Source: Dyella acidiphila
Lineage (GTDB): Bacteria > Pseudomonadota > Gammaproteobacteria > Xanthomonadales > Rhodanobacteraceae
DNA: 64,000 nucleotides
Reading direction: 5' to 3'
Assembly (NCBI RefSeq): GCF_014863405.1
Contig: NZ_JACZZA010000013.1
Span: forward strand, 1-64,000
Shown: positions 18,701 through 27,340 of the stretch, piece by piece
Numbering within the stretch: the first letter of the stretch is position 1
Layout: each line of letters begins with the position of its first letter
Program-made: the position numbers and the translations under genes
Notes under the pieces: generated by a model
Databases searched by the model: none
Told to the model about the DNA's origin: nothing
The model's input: only the letters and a program-made list of their open reading frames with translations

Positions 18701-21700
18701 GTCAGGCGCTCCACCTGGCCGGCGCCAAGCGTGACGGTCGCCGGCGTATTGGCGCTAAGTGCGGGGCCGACGATATCCGGCTGCAGCTGCGCACTGAAGC
18801 TGATGGTGCCGCCCCAGGTCGGCGTTGCCACGACCGAGTAGCTGCCGGCCCGCAGGTTCCACAGCGGGAAGCGGCAACTCGATGCCGGATTGGAGTTGTA
18901 GCAATACGCCCAGGTAACCTGCGCTCCGCTCGGATCGTAGACGTCGACGCGGAAGGCATTCACGTTGCCGCCCGGCACGTTGATGTCGGCGAACTGCAAT
19001 TCCAGGTTGTCGCCGGAATTGGCGTTGAAAGTCATGTTGACGGTCTGACCGGACGCCGAGGCGGTTTCGCTTACCGACGAGCCGGCATCGGTAAGGGTCG
19101 GCGTGCTGTAGGTCGGCGGCGCCGCAGCCGTGTCCTGCATGTTCAGCTGCGCATCGGCCGGCAGGCCATAACTGGGCGACACGATGACCGTGTAGGTGCC
19201 GCTTACCGGCAGATTGGACAGCGTGAGCGTTTGCGCGCCGCTCGGCGTGAAAGACGAGTAGGCGGAGGAGTTGTTGGTGATAACGCCATTATCCGGGCGA
19301 TAGACCGTAAAGTTCACGCCCTGGCCTACCGGCGTGGTGGCGATGGCGGAGGCGTTGAGCGTCACCGTATCGCCCGCATTCGCGCTGAAGGTGTAGCGTT
19401 CCACCTGGCCGGCATTCAAGGAAATGCTGACGTTGTCGCCCGCGCCGATCGACGCGCCGGTGATATCCGGCTCGATCAGCGCATTGAAGCTGATCACACC
19501 GCCGTAATACGGATTCACCACCACCGAATACTGGCCGGCGGCAAGGCTCCATAGATGCTGGCTGCAGCTGGCGGACGGATTGGACGCATAGCACCAGAAC
19601 GTGGCCACCGAATTGCCGGCCGCGTTGTATACGTTGACGTAGATGTTGCTGTACTGGCCGCCCACCACGGCGACATTGTTCAAGGTCAGCTCAAGGTTCT
19701 GCCCTTGGGTGGCGTTGAACGACAGGTAGACATTCTCGCCAGCCGCATTGGCGCTGTAGTGCTGCGAGGTTCCCGTGCTCGGCAGGTTGCCGGTGGCGCC
19801 GGATACCAGGGTCAATTGCGCGCTTGCGGCCAGGCCGTAGTACGGCGTCACGATCACGGTGTAGGTACCGCTCACCGGCAGGTTCGGCAGGTTGACCAAC
19901 TGCCCGCTGGTCGGTGCGAACGTCGTGTAGGCCGACGTGTTGGTGGTGATTACGCCGGCATCCGGACGGTAGACCTGGAAGTTCAACTGCTGGCCAGCGG
20001 GCGTGGTGGTCACGCCCGATACGTTGAGGGCGATCGTGTCGCCGGCGTTCGCATTGAAGGTGTAGCGCCCTACCTGGCCCGCGCTCAGCGAGATATTCGC
20101 CGGCGTGTTGGCGGCAAGTGCCGGTCCGACGAGGTCCGGCTGGAGCAGCGCATTGAAGCTCAGCACGCCGCCGTAGTAGGGCGAAGCCACCACCGAATAC
20201 GTGCCGGCGGGCAGATCCCACAGATGCGCATTGCAGCTGGCGTTCGGATTGGACGCATAGCACCAGAACGACGTCACCTGGCCGCCGGCCGCGTTGTACA
20301 CATACACGATGAACTGGTTGTACTGCGCACCCGCCGCATTGACGTTGTTGAGCGTCAGTTCCAGGTTCTGGCCCTGGGTCGCATTGAACGACAGATACAC
20401 GTTCTGGCCGGTGGTATTGGCCGTATAACTGTGCACGGTGCCGTCGGTCGACAAGGTGCCGGTCGCGCCCGTCACCACGTTCAACTGCGCCGTGGCCGGC
20501 AGGGCGTAGTACGGCGTGACGATCACCGTATAGGCGCCACTGACCGGCAGGTTCTGCAGATTCACCACCTGCGAGCTGGTCGGATTGAACGAGGTATAGG
20601 CAGACGTGCTGGTGGTGATCACGCCCGCATCCGGACGGTACACCTGGAAATTCACCGGCTGGCCCGCCGGCGTGGTGGTGATGCCCGATACGTTCAGCGC
20701 AATGGTGTCGCCGGCGTTCGCATTGAACGTGTAGCGCTCGGACTGACCGGCGCCGAGCGAGATATTCACCGGCGTGTTGTCGGTGATCGCGCCACCATCC
20801 AGATCCGGCTGCAGCAGCGCGTTGAAGCTCAACACCCCGCCGTAATACGGCGACACCACCACCGAATACGTGCCCGCGGGCAGATCCCACAGATGCGCAT
20901 TGCAGCTGGCGCCCGGATTGGAGGCGTAGCACCAGAACGACGTCACCTGGCCGCCGGCCGCGTTGTACACGTACACGATGAACTGGTTGTACTGCGCACC
21001 CGCCGCATTGACGTTGTTGAGCGCCAGCTCAAGGTTCTGGCCTTGCGTGGCGGTGAACGACAGATACACGTTCTGGCCGGCGGTATTGGCCGTATAGCTC
21101 TGCGCCGTGCCGCTGGTCTGCAGCGTGCCGGTCGCGCCGGATACCACCTCAAATTGCGCGCTTCCCGCCAGGCCGTAATTGGGCGTGACGATCACCGTGT
21201 AGGCACCGCTGATCGGCAGGTTCTGCAAGTTCACCGTCTGCGCACTGGTCGGACCGAATGAGGTATAGCTCGGCGTGCTGGTGGTGATGGCGCCCGCATC
21301 CGGACGATAGACCAGGAAGGTCACGCCCTGGCCGGCCGGCGTGGTGGTGATGCCCGAGACATTCAGCGCCACGGTGTCGCCGGCGTTCGCATTGAACGTG
21401 TAGCGCTCCACCTGGCCGGCCCCAAGCGCGATGTTTACCGGCGTGTTGTCGGCAATCGTTCCGCCGTCGATGTCTGGCTGGATCAGCGCGTTGAAACTCA
21501 GCACGCCACCGTAGTACGGCGATGCCACCACCGAGTACGTGCCCGCCGGCAGGTACCACAGATGCTGGTTGCAGCTGGCGCCCGGATTGGAGGCGTAGCA
21601 CCAGAACGAGGCCACCTGGCCGCCGGCCGCGTTGTACACGTACACGATGAACTGGTTGTATTGCGCACCCGCCGCATTGACGTTGTTGAGCGCCAGCTCA

Positions 21701-23901
21701 AGGCTCTGGCCTTGCGTGGCGGTGAAGGTGAGATACACGTTCTCGCCGGTGACATTGGCGGTGTAGGTCTGCGAGCTGCCATTGGTCGGCAGCGTGGCGG
21801 TCGCGCCGCCCACCACGCTTATTTGCCCGCTGGCGGCCAGGCCGTAGCTGGGGGCCGCGATGATCGTGTACGTACCGCTTACCGGCAGGTTCGGCAGGTT
21901 CACGGTTTGCGAGCCGGTCGGCGTAAACGAGGTGTAGGCCGGCGTGCTGGTGGTAATCGCGCCCGCATCCGGGCGATACACCAGGAACGCCACACCCTGG
22001 CCGGTCGGCGCGGTGGTAATGCCCGAAACGTTCAGCGCCACGGTATCGCCCGCATTCGCGGTGAAGGTGTAGCGCTCTACCTGGCCCGCAGCCAGCGCCA
22101 CGGCAGCCGTGCCGTTGACGGGAATATTGCCGCCCGACAGATCCTGCTCGAGCAAAGCGGTGAAACTGAGCACGCCACCGTAATACGGCGTAGCCACCAC
22201 CGAATACGCACCTGCCGGCAGATACCACAAATGCTGGGTGCAGCTCTTGCCCGGATTGGACGCATAGCACCAGAACGACGCCACCTGCGCGCCGGCTGCG
22301 TTGTACACGTACACCGGGAACTGGTTGTAGGTAGCGCCGGCATCGTTGACGTTGTAAAGCGTCAGCTCAAGGCTCTCGCCTTGCGTGGCGGTAAACGACA
22401 GGTAGATGTTCTGCCCCGCCACATTGGCCACATAGTTTTGCGGCGTGCCATTCAAGGTGCCGGTGACGCCGGCGGCCACTTCCACCTGCATGCTGCCGGT
22501 AACGCCGCTGCCCGGCGCGACCACCACTTGATAGGTGCCGGCGGTGGGCAGGTTGCCCAGATTGATCACGCCGGTGCTGGCGGTGGTGCCGCTGGTATAG
22601 CTGGCGCCACTGGGCGAATACACCGTGTAGGTCACGGTGTGACCGGACGGATTGGTAGTGGTGCCGTTGATCTGGAACGCCAGGTTCTGCCCGGCCGTTG
22701 CATTGAACAGCACGCGCTCGCTGGCGCCCGCGACCGTGGTCACCACGGTCGCGGCATTGCCGATGGTGAGCAGCGAATTGCTTTCCACGCCCATCGTCAG
22801 CTGCGCACCGGCGCCGCTCGGCTGGACTACCACCAGGTAGACCGCACCCGGCAGCAAGTGCGGCAAGTGCACCGAGGGTGACGAACTGGAAATCGAACCC
22901 TGCTGCAGCACGCTGTTGCCCGGCGCATACACGGTGTAATAGAGGCCGCTGGCGGTGGTGGTGATCGCACTGGCCTGCAGGCTCACCCAGCCGCTTTGCG
23001 GTGCGGTGAACGTCACCGCGCCATATTGGCCGGACGCACCGATATTGAGGTTCACGCCGGCGCCGTTGACGGCGGCATTGCCGCTGCTGACGACATTCGC
23101 CGCGCTGATGCTGGACGGCAGCACCACCACCGGCGTCGGGCTGGTGGCCATGCCGTAAGGCGTGGCCACGGTGACATTGCCGCTGGTGCCATTGCTGGGC
23201 ACCGTGTACTGCACCTGCGTATCGGTGATGGCCGCGAGGCTCGGAATCTCGCGATCGCCCATCTGCACCGAGGTATCGCCCGCCACCGGATCCAGATGTG
23301 CGCCGCTCAGGGTCACCGTATTGCCGACCGACACCACCACCGGACTGACCTGGGTGATGCTCGGCGGCAGGCCGGTGTCATCGATCACAAAAGGCGTAGC
23401 GCTCGCCACCGTCTGGCCGCCTACGGTAACGCTGATCGGGCCGCTGCTCGCACCATCGGGAACGGTGGTCACCAATTGATTGGCCGTGGCGGAAAGCACC
23501 GTCGCCACCGTCCCGTTAAAGCTCACCGTGTCGGCGGCCGCGTTGCTGCTGAAGCCCTGGCCCTCGATCGTGACCTGCGTGCCGGCCTCGCCATGGGTAG
23601 GCATGAAGGCAAAAATCGCCAATTGCCCGGCGGTCAGCGGTGCGCTGACCTGGCTGACGTGGCCCAGGCTGTTGTAGCTGTATTGGACGCTGCTGCCGTT
23701 GTTGACCGTGGTGGCGACCACGCGGCCATTGGCGTCGTAGACGTAACCGGTCGATTGCGCTTGGACGGCGCCGCTCCAAAGCAGCGCAGCGCACAGCAAC
23801 CAGGTGGCCCAGGTGACCAGTCGTCGCCATGTTGCACGCCGTCGCGCAAGACTCCCTCGACGGGTGTGGTCCTTGACTGCTCCGCAGCTCTGCGACTCCA
23901 T
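15760..23901 (-). CDS. Giant secreted repeat protein: YD repeat, two IPT/TIG domains, about eleven ~240-residue beta modules
   Basis: About 2713 residues. A long cationic N-terminus leads into a signal (WATWLLCAALLWSGAVQAQS). Next come one YD-type repeat (GYVYDANGRVVATTVNNGSS), two IPT/TIG Ig-like domains (residues ~93-260), and about eleven tandem modules. Each module pairs a GQVERYTFNANAGDTVALN half with an ENVYLSFNATQGQNLELTLN half, which resemble bacterial pre-peptidase C-terminal (PPC)-like beta sandwiches. Ten modules carry a C-x8-C pair (CYASNPGASC or CYTSNPGASC), probably a disulfide. The first five read W-C-Y-A-S, the last five Y-C-Y-(T/N/A)-S. There is no C-terminal anchor. It is 67 bases upstream of rhs on the same strand, so one operon is likely. 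Function unknown; an adhesive or filament-like partner of the Rhs protein is a guess. Confidence 0.85.
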   Translation of the reverse strand: MESQSCGAVKDHTRRGSLARRRATWRRLVTWATWLLCAALLWSGAVQAQSTGYVYDANGRVVATTVNNGSSVQYSYNSLGHVSQVSAPLTAGQLAIFAFMPTHGEAGTQVTIEGQGFSSNAAADTVSFNGTVATVLSATANQLVTTVPDGASSGPISVTVGGQTVASATPFVIDDTGLPPSITQVSPVVVSVGNTVTLSGAHLDPVAGDTSVQMGDREIPSLAAITDTQVQYTVPSNGTSGNVTVATPYGMATSPTPVVVLPSSISAANVVSSGNAAVNGAGVNLNIGASGQYGAVTFTAPQSGWVSLQASAITTTASGLYYTVYAPGNSVLQQGSISSSSPSVHLPHLLPGAVYLVVVQPSGAGAQLTMGVESNSLLTIGNAATVVTTVAGASERVLFNATAGQNLAFQINGTTTNPSGHTVTYTVYSPSGASYTSGTTASTGVINLGNLPTAGTYQVVVAPGSGVTGSMQVEVAAGVTGTLNGTPQNYVANVAGQNIYLSFTATQGESLELTLYNVNDAGATYNQFPVYVYNAAGAQVASFWCYASNPGKSCTQHLWYLPAGAYSVVATPYYGGVLSFTALLEQDLSGGNIPVNGTAAVALAAGQVERYTFTANAGDTVALNVSGITTAPTGQGVAFLVYRPDAGAITTSTPAYTSFTPTGSQTVNLPNLPVSGTYTIIAAPSYGLAASGQISVVGGATATLPTNGSSQTYTANVTGENVYLTFTATQGQSLELALNNVNAAGAQYNQFIVYVYNAAGGQVASFWCYASNPGASCNQHLWYLPAGTYSVVASPYYGGVLSFNALIQPDIDGGTIADNTPVNIALGAGQVERYTFNANAGDTVALNVSGITTTPAGQGVTFLVYRPDAGAITTSTPSYTSFGPTSAQTVNLQNLPISGAYTVIVTPNYGLAGSAQFEVVSGATGTLQTSGTAQSYTANTAGQNVYLSFTATQGQNLELALNNVNAAGAQYNQFIVYVYNAAGGQVTSFWCYASNPGASCNAHLWDLPAGTYSVVVSPYYGGVLSFNALLQPDLDGGAITDNTPVNISLGAGQSERYTFNANAGDTIALNVSGITTTPAGQPVNFQVYRPDAGVITTSTSAYTSFNPTSSQVVNLQNLPVSGAYTVIVTPYYALPATAQLNVVTGATGTLSTDGTVHSYTANTTGQNVYLSFNATQGQNLELTLNNVNAAGAQYNQFIVYVYNAAGGQVTSFWCYASNPNASCNAHLWDLPAGTYSVVASPYYGGVLSFNALLQPDLVGPALAANTPANISLSAGQVGRYTFNANAGDTIALNVSGVTTTPAGQQLNFQVYRPDAGVITTNTSAYTTFAPTSGQLVNLPNLPVSGTYTVIVTPYYGLAASAQLTLVSGATGNLPSTGTSQHYSANAAGENVYLSFNATQGQNLELTLNNVAVVGGQYSNIYVNVYNAAGNSVATFWCYASNPSASCSQHLWSLAAGQYSVVVNPYYGGVISFNALIEPDITGASIGAGDNVSISLNAGQVERYTFSANAGDTVTLNASAIATTPVGQGVNFTVYRPDNGVITNNSSAYSSFTPSGAQTLTLSNLPVSGTYTVIVSPSYGLPADAQLNMQDTAAAPPTYSTPTLTDAGSSVSETASASGQTVNMTFNANSGDNLELQFADINVPGGNVNAFRVDVYDPSGAQVTWAYCYNSNPASSCRFPLWNLRAGSYSVVATPTWGGTISFSAQLQPDIVGPALSANTPATVTLGAGQVERLTFSANQGDTVALNLSGVSTTAPAGQTVYVNVYRPDTGLISTGNYYTYFSESGSGTLNLQNLPASGTYTAVVYTSYGTPGTAQLTVAPGATGTVTTNAAAQSFAAQTAGENVYLNFNANQGDNLELQLSNITLTGGSNNGFRVDVYSANGTDVSGTYCYTSNPGASCRFALWNLPAGSYSVVASPTWGGTIGFNAQLQSDVAGPALTANTPATVTLGSGQIQRFTFNANVGDTVALNLSAVSSTAPTGQGVYVNVYRPDTGAITTGNYYTYFSETGSGTLNLPNLPASGTYTAVVYTNYGTPATAQLTLAPGATGTVTNNGAAQNFAANIAGENVYFNFNANLGDNLELQLSNITVTGGSNNGFRVDVYNSVGNDVSGTYCYTSNPGASCRFALWNLPAGTYSVVVSPTWGGTIGFTAQLQSDVTGSGLTMGTPASINLGVGQVQRLTFNANVGDTVALNLSGVSTTAPAGQGVYVNLYRPDTGAITTGNNYTSFSATSSSTINLQNLPASGTYTAVVYTNYGTPGSAQLTLVPGVTGTVATNGPAQSFQATAASQNIYFNFNANLGDNLELQFSNIATTGASNNGFRIDIYNSTGTDVAGNYCYTSNPNASCRFALWNLPAGTYSVVVSPTWGGVIGFTAQLQSDSVGPALAMSTPATVNLAAGQVQRLTFNANVGDTIALNLSGVSTTSPTGQGVYVNIYRPDTGAITTGNNYTSFSATSSSTINLQNLPATGTYTAVVYTNYGTPGTAQLTMLPGLTGTVLSNGVTQNYAAYTPGENAYLNFNANLGDNLELTLSNINVVGASNNGFHVDIYNVSGNDVSSTYCYASSPGAACRLALWNLPAGAYSVEVEPIWGGTMNFTAQLQPDGSDGALTANVPSTINLGAGSVQRITFNASVGQNVVLTLAGVSSTSPTGQTVAVNVYRPDTGAITTGNYYNWFSTATSSTLTLSGLPATGTYTAVVYTSYGTPATAQLSYTTQ
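15780..22700 (-). repeat. Tandem ~0.7-kb coding repeats in the giant protein gene
   Basis: The region is built of about eleven tandem copies of a unit of roughly 700-730 bases, visible as recurring strings such as accaccgaatacgt, aggttctgcagattga and ccacggcggtgtac. Copies in 15.8-18.9 kb resemble each other more than those in 19.1-22.7 kb, and the reverse, so there are two subfamilies with local homogenisation. Such arrays expand and contract by recombination and are prone to misassembly in short-read data. Confidence 0.85.
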
Positions 23902-24173
23902 ACGCACGTCCTTTGTACCGCTCGATCATGAGCGGTTTGGCTGGTCACACACGACGCCCTGGCGGGCTTCCCCTACCCCTAACTCCGCGCATGGTATGCA
24001 GTACGCGGCTAACGCTCTTTCTATCCCATCACAAATCGCCGTGAGGGCTTCGTGAAGGACGCGACAGTAGTCAGCCCGCCATGCTTGGGCTCTAATGTAG
24101 GCCGTCGTCGCAACGACAAGCGGCTCACCCGAGTCCGTTACAGGGGCAGCACCATCTTTTATTGAGGGAACAC

Positions 24174-24674
24174 ATGACACGGTCAGGATTGCTTGTATGC
24201 ATGGGCGCAGCGGCCTTCGCGCTGGCGGGTTGCAATCATTCCGCCCCCGGCGGCAGCGCGGCAGATACGTCGGCCGCAGCGGGACCGGCCAAGCCGGCCG
24301 CGACAGCAGATGAAAACACCTGGGGCAATTACCTTTCCGAGCAGGGCAAACTGCACGGCAAGGATGTGGGCATGAAGCCCTACATCTATGTGATTCCCGG
24401 CGGCGACAGCGTGGCGGCGAACGATCGGCGCCAGAACGAAAGCGACTCGATCGTGCACAGCATCGGCCCGATCCTGATGCCCGGCGGCATGCTGATCGTC
24501 GGCGGTCCGGATGCGAAGCAGACCACGGTGTTTATCACCGGCCTGTCCAAGCAGCTGAAAGCCGATGCCATGAAAGGCATTGTGGTGATGGTGGTGAGCG
24601 ACGCTTCCGAGCAGGCCGCCGATACGTCCGCATTGAAAGCCAGCGGCGCTAAGCTGCGCTTCGTCAACATGTAA
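24174..24674 (+). CDS. Putative lipoprotein of unknown function
   Basis: 166 residues from ATG at 24174 behind GAGGGA; a TTG at 24162 is in frame but would overlap that site. The N-terminus MTRSGLLVCMGAAAFALAGC ends in a lipobox (LAGC) with Asn after the Cys. An Ala/Pro-rich spacer follows, then a compact domain (WGNYLSEQGKLHGKDVGMKP...LMPGGMLIVGGPDAKQTTVF...GIVVMVVSDASE) of alternating strands and helices. I do not recognise a named family. It is 26 bases before the dihaem peroxidase gene, so the two are likely co-transcribed and the lipoprotein may act with it in the periplasm. Confidence 0.72.
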   Translation: MTRSGLLVCMGAAAFALAGCNHSAPGGSAADTSAAAGPAKPAATADENTWGNYLSEQGKLHGKDVGMKPYIYVIPGGDSVAANDRRQNESDSIVHSIGPILMPGGMLIVGGPDAKQTTVFITGLSKQLKADAMKGIVVMVVSDASEQAADTSALKASGAKLRFVNM

Positions 24675-24700
24675 AGCGGCGCATCTGCAGGGGCGGTGCC

Positions 24701-25765
24701 GTGCTGTCATGGCGCATATCACATAAGCTTCGCCTGCTTGGGCCGCTGGCCTTCGCAGGCGCCATCATGCTGGGCGTGTTCATGGCCCAGCAGAAGGCGC
24801 CCGCGCAGGTCGACGCGCATGCCTTGGCAGCGCAACGCATTGCGTTGGGCAAACAGCTTTTCAACGATGCGCACCTGAGTGCCGACGGCAGCATCCGCTG
24901 CGCGTCCTGCCATATGCCCGACAAGGATTACACCGACGGACGCCGCGTGGCGATCGGCATCGGCGGCCATGCCGGCACCCGCAACACACCCAGCCTGCTG
25001 ACGCTGGCCATCTCCCAGGACACCTCGTTTTTCTGGGACGGTCGGCGCCAGGCCCTGCAGGAGGCCGTGCTCGACCCCCTGACCAATCCGGTTGAAATGG
25101 GCTTGCACGATCAAGCGGAGCTGCTGCAGCGGATACAGCAAAATCCGGCATACCAAATTGCCTTTGCGCAGGCGTTCCCGGAGTCGAAGCAGGCGCTTGT
25201 ACCTGGAAATATCGCCATCGCGCTTGCCAGCTACGTGCAATCGTTACGGCCCGCGGAAAGCGCTTACGACCGTTACGCACTGCGTGGCGACAAGACGGCA
25301 CTGAATCCGCGCGCCTTGCTTGGCCTTGGCATCTTCCAGGGCAAAGGACGCTGCGCCGAGTGCCATTTGCTTCAAGGCTCCCCCGCCACGCTCACCGATC
25401 ATGCCTTCCATCGCACCGGCGTGGGCCTGGACGGCATCGCCCCGGATCTTCCGCGCCTGACGCAAGAGGTGATCCGGCGCTCGCTGCAAGGTGGCGCCAT
25501 CGGCAATCGCGTGGCCACGCATGCGGACGAAGCACAACTCGGCCGCTTCAATGTGACGCAGGATCCGGCGGATATCGGCCTGTTTCGTACACCGTCACTA
25601 CGCGACGTCGCCAACACCGCGCCTTACATGCACGACGGCAGCGTCGCCACGCTGGACGATGCGATCGATCGCGAAGTGTATTACCGCAGCCTGCAGGCCG
25701 GTCATCCACTGCAGCTGACGGTGGAAGAGCGGGAAGATCTGAAAGCATTTCTGCAGGAGCTGTGA
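24701..25765 (+). CDS. Dihaem cytochrome c peroxidase / MauG-family protein
   Basis: 354 residues. The start is GTG at 24701 behind AGGGGCGG. A membrane anchor (LLGPLAFAGAIMLGVFMAQQ) precedes two c-haem sites, CASCH at 67-71 and CAECH at 218-222. Between them, FFWDGRRQALQEAVLDPLTNPVEMG is the family signature, and FRTPSLRDVANTAPYMHDGSVATLDDA near the C-terminus is the second-haem ligand and peroxidase loop. Members reduce hydrogen peroxide with electrons from cytochrome c or copper protein, or act as MauG-type oxidases. Length fits. Location: periplasm, tethered to the inner membrane. It follows the lipoprotein gene closely. Confidence 0.9.
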   Translation: MLSWRISHKLRLLGPLAFAGAIMLGVFMAQQKAPAQVDAHALAAQRIALGKQLFNDAHLSADGSIRCASCHMPDKDYTDGRRVAIGIGGHAGTRNTPSLLTLAISQDTSFFWDGRRQALQEAVLDPLTNPVEMGLHDQAELLQRIQQNPAYQIAFAQAFPESKQALVPGNIAIALASYVQSLRPAESAYDRYALRGDKTALNPRALLGLGIFQGKGRCAECHLLQGSPATLTDHAFHRTGVGLDGIAPDLPRLTQEVIRRSLQGGAIGNRVATHADEAQLGRFNVTQDPADIGLFRTPSLRDVANTAPYMHDGSVATLDDAIDREVYYRSLQAGHPLQLTVEEREDLKAFLQEL

Positions 25766-25814
25766 AACTCCCGCGCAGCATCGAAAGCCCTGCTGATGAA
25801 CGCCGAGACCGGCC

Positions 25815-26477
25815 ATGAGAATTGCCATCCTGTCATGTCTATGCGCCAGCCTCGCGGGATTTTCTGGTGCTTACGCATCCGAGGCCACGCCGGACCCACG
25901 CCCAGTGGTCACTGTAAACGGGAAAGTCGTGAGTTTTCAGTGGCAACACTTGACCTGGCGCATCCCGAAAGATGCCTTCGACGGTTTTTTTCTCTACACA
26001 AATAATGACCGGGAATTTTCAGTACATCTCGGATACGACTTATCACGCACGGCAATCACCGATGCCCGCATAAACAGAAACGATGTTTTTATAACGGCGC
26101 ATATTCGGAAAACTGACAACGAAGACCCCAAGACCGCGCTGCTTACCATCCACCGCGCAAAACTCCGATTCGGCAGAGTTCCGCTGTTTGACGCAGCGAG
26201 CTTTCCAGGCATGAGTTACATCGGCTCGTCGAGCTCGTTTCATTACTTCAAGCTGTCGAACGAAGACGCCGATGTCGTGTGCCGCCTGGTCGTTGCCGAC
26301 CGGCTACGGCCACCTGCCGTAAGTCCGGATGTACTTGGCAAGGCATTCCAATGCAGTACCGCGATTGCACTGCCATCCGGACTGTATGCATGGATCATTG
26401 CAGACAGCGTGCATCTCCATGAGGCGGCCAAAGTTCTCGTTGCGGCGCAAGAGAAAGTGGCCTCGTTCATGCTTTAA
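25815..26477 (+). CDS. Exported protein of unknown function
   Basis: 220 residues, MRIAILSCLCASLAGFSGAYA being a Sec signal peptide. The mature chain is mostly beta (VVSFQWQHLTWRIPKDAFDG, EFSVHLGYDLSRTAITDARI, RAKLRFGRVPLFDAASFPGM) with two cysteines about 45 residues apart near the C-terminus that could pair. No family was recognised. Base composition is lower in GC than its neighbours between roughly 25,960 and 26,160, a hint of separate origin. It is 49 bases after the peroxidase gene on the same strand; the 3' end overlaps the convergent SDR gene by four bases. Confidence 0.65.
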   Translation: MRIAILSCLCASLAGFSGAYASEATPDPRPVVTVNGKVVSFQWQHLTWRIPKDAFDGFFLYTNNDREFSVHLGYDLSRTAITDARINRNDVFITAHIRKTDNEDPKTALLTIHRAKLRFGRVPLFDAASFPGMSYIGSSSSFHYFKLSNEDADVVCRLVVADRLRPPAVSPDVLGKAFQCSTAIALPSGLYAWIIADSVHLHEAAKVLVAAQEKVASFML

Positions 26478-27238
26478 ATGGCGCCTGCGTCGCCATTCTC
26501 CGCAAGTGCCAGAGCGACGGCATCCGCCCCCGCGGGAAAATGCAGTTGCCCCGTTTCATCGCTTGCTGCGCGCCAGACTTCCAAGGCCACATCGGCCTCT
26601 GTCGTCACCGCCCGGTTGCCGGTCAGCCCGGAAACGACGCGGTGAGCAAAAGGTTCGTAGGCAGCAGGAATCAACCCCTGCATGCGCTGCTGGCCGTTGG
26701 AGGTAAAGCGGGTCGATGGCCCGTAGCCCGGCTCCACCAGCTTCACGCGGACGCCGAAAGCGCCAAGTTCGTGCGCAAGAGAGGCGGTGAATCCCGCGAT
26801 CGCCGTCTTGCTGGCGGTATAGGCAGCCACCAGCGGAAAGGGCGCCAGGGTGACACTGGAAGTGACGTTGACGATGATGCCCGCTCCACGCGTTCTAAAT
26901 TGCGGAATCACCGCCTGGCACATCGACATGACGCCAAACGTATTGGTCTCGAAGATCTCGCGCACCGTGGTCATCGGCGTAGCTTCGAACGCGCCGAACA
27001 AGCCGATGCCTGCGTTGTTGACCAGTACATCGATGGGACCGGCGTCGTGCAAGGCATGCGCAATGCTGTCGGGCCGGGTCACGTCCAGAGCCAGCACGCG
27101 CAGATTCGCCGAGGGCGCAAGCACGTCTTCGCGTGGCGTGCGCATGGTGGCAATAACCTTCCAGCCGAGCGCCAGGAAGTAGCGCGCCGTCTCCAGGCCA
27201 TAGCCAGAGGAACAACCGGTGATAAGTACCGTTTTCAT
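26474..27238 (-). CDS. Short-chain dehydrogenase/reductase (SDR)
   Basis: 254 residues, classical SDR length. It has the nucleotide-binding TGCSSGYG at residues 7-14, NNAG in DVLVNNAGIGLFGAFE, the catalytic Ser in NVTSSVTLAPF and YTASK with the Tyr and Lys. The sequence LITGCSSGYGLETARYFLAL is typical of cytosolic NAD(P)H-dependent oxidoreductases of broad substrate range. It is divergent from the AraC-type gene at 27341, with shared upstream DNA holding an inverted repeat, so it is probably the target of that regulator. Substrate unknown. Confidence 0.9.
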   Translation of the reverse strand: MKTVLITGCSSGYGLETARYFLALGWKVIATMRTPREDVLAPSANLRVLALDVTRPDSIAHALHDAGPIDVLVNNAGIGLFGAFEATPMTTVREIFETNTFGVMSMCQAVIPQFRTRGAGIIVNVTSSVTLAPFPLVAAYTASKTAIAGFTASLAHELGAFGVRVKLVEPGYGPSTRFTSNGQQRMQGLIPAAYEPFAHRVVSGLTGNRAVTTEADVALEVWRAASDETGQLHFPAGADAVALALAENGDAGAI

Positions 27239-27292
27239 ATTTTCTCTCCAGGGGTCGCGTTGACGTGGAAAGAACGATAGGGGAGTGTATCC

Positions 27293-27336
27293 GGACTATC
27301 GATAATTATAAGTCCTTATTTATTTCGCTATAGTCC
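27293..27336. promoter_or_regulatory. Inverted repeat between divergent SDR and AraC-type genes, candidate operator
   Basis: GGACTAT at 27293-27299 is mirrored by ATAGTCC at 27330-27336, with a further AGTCC at 27311-27315 in an AT-rich stretch. The repeats lie in the 102-base gap between SDR and regulator starts. This is the normal place for an AraC-family operator. The right arm ends only four bases before the regulator's ATG, and no ribosome site is seen there, so the regulator message may be leaderless or start internally. Confidence 0.45.
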
Positions 27337-27340
27337 AGAC

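Noticed and set aside
16273-19554. Open frame of 1093 codons (and 19555-21261, 21562-22881) opposite the giant repeat protein
   Set aside because: It is repetitive only because the real gene is. The sequence (GRQIPQCEAATR, VVAGGNRTG types) is a translation of the opposite strand of the modules, and the minus-strand gene has a signal, domains and disulfide pairs.
15780-22700. CRISPR-like appearance of regularly repeated DNA
   Set aside because: Repeat units are ~0.7 kb, in frame and diverged, inside a single coding sequence; there are no short repeats with unique spacers.
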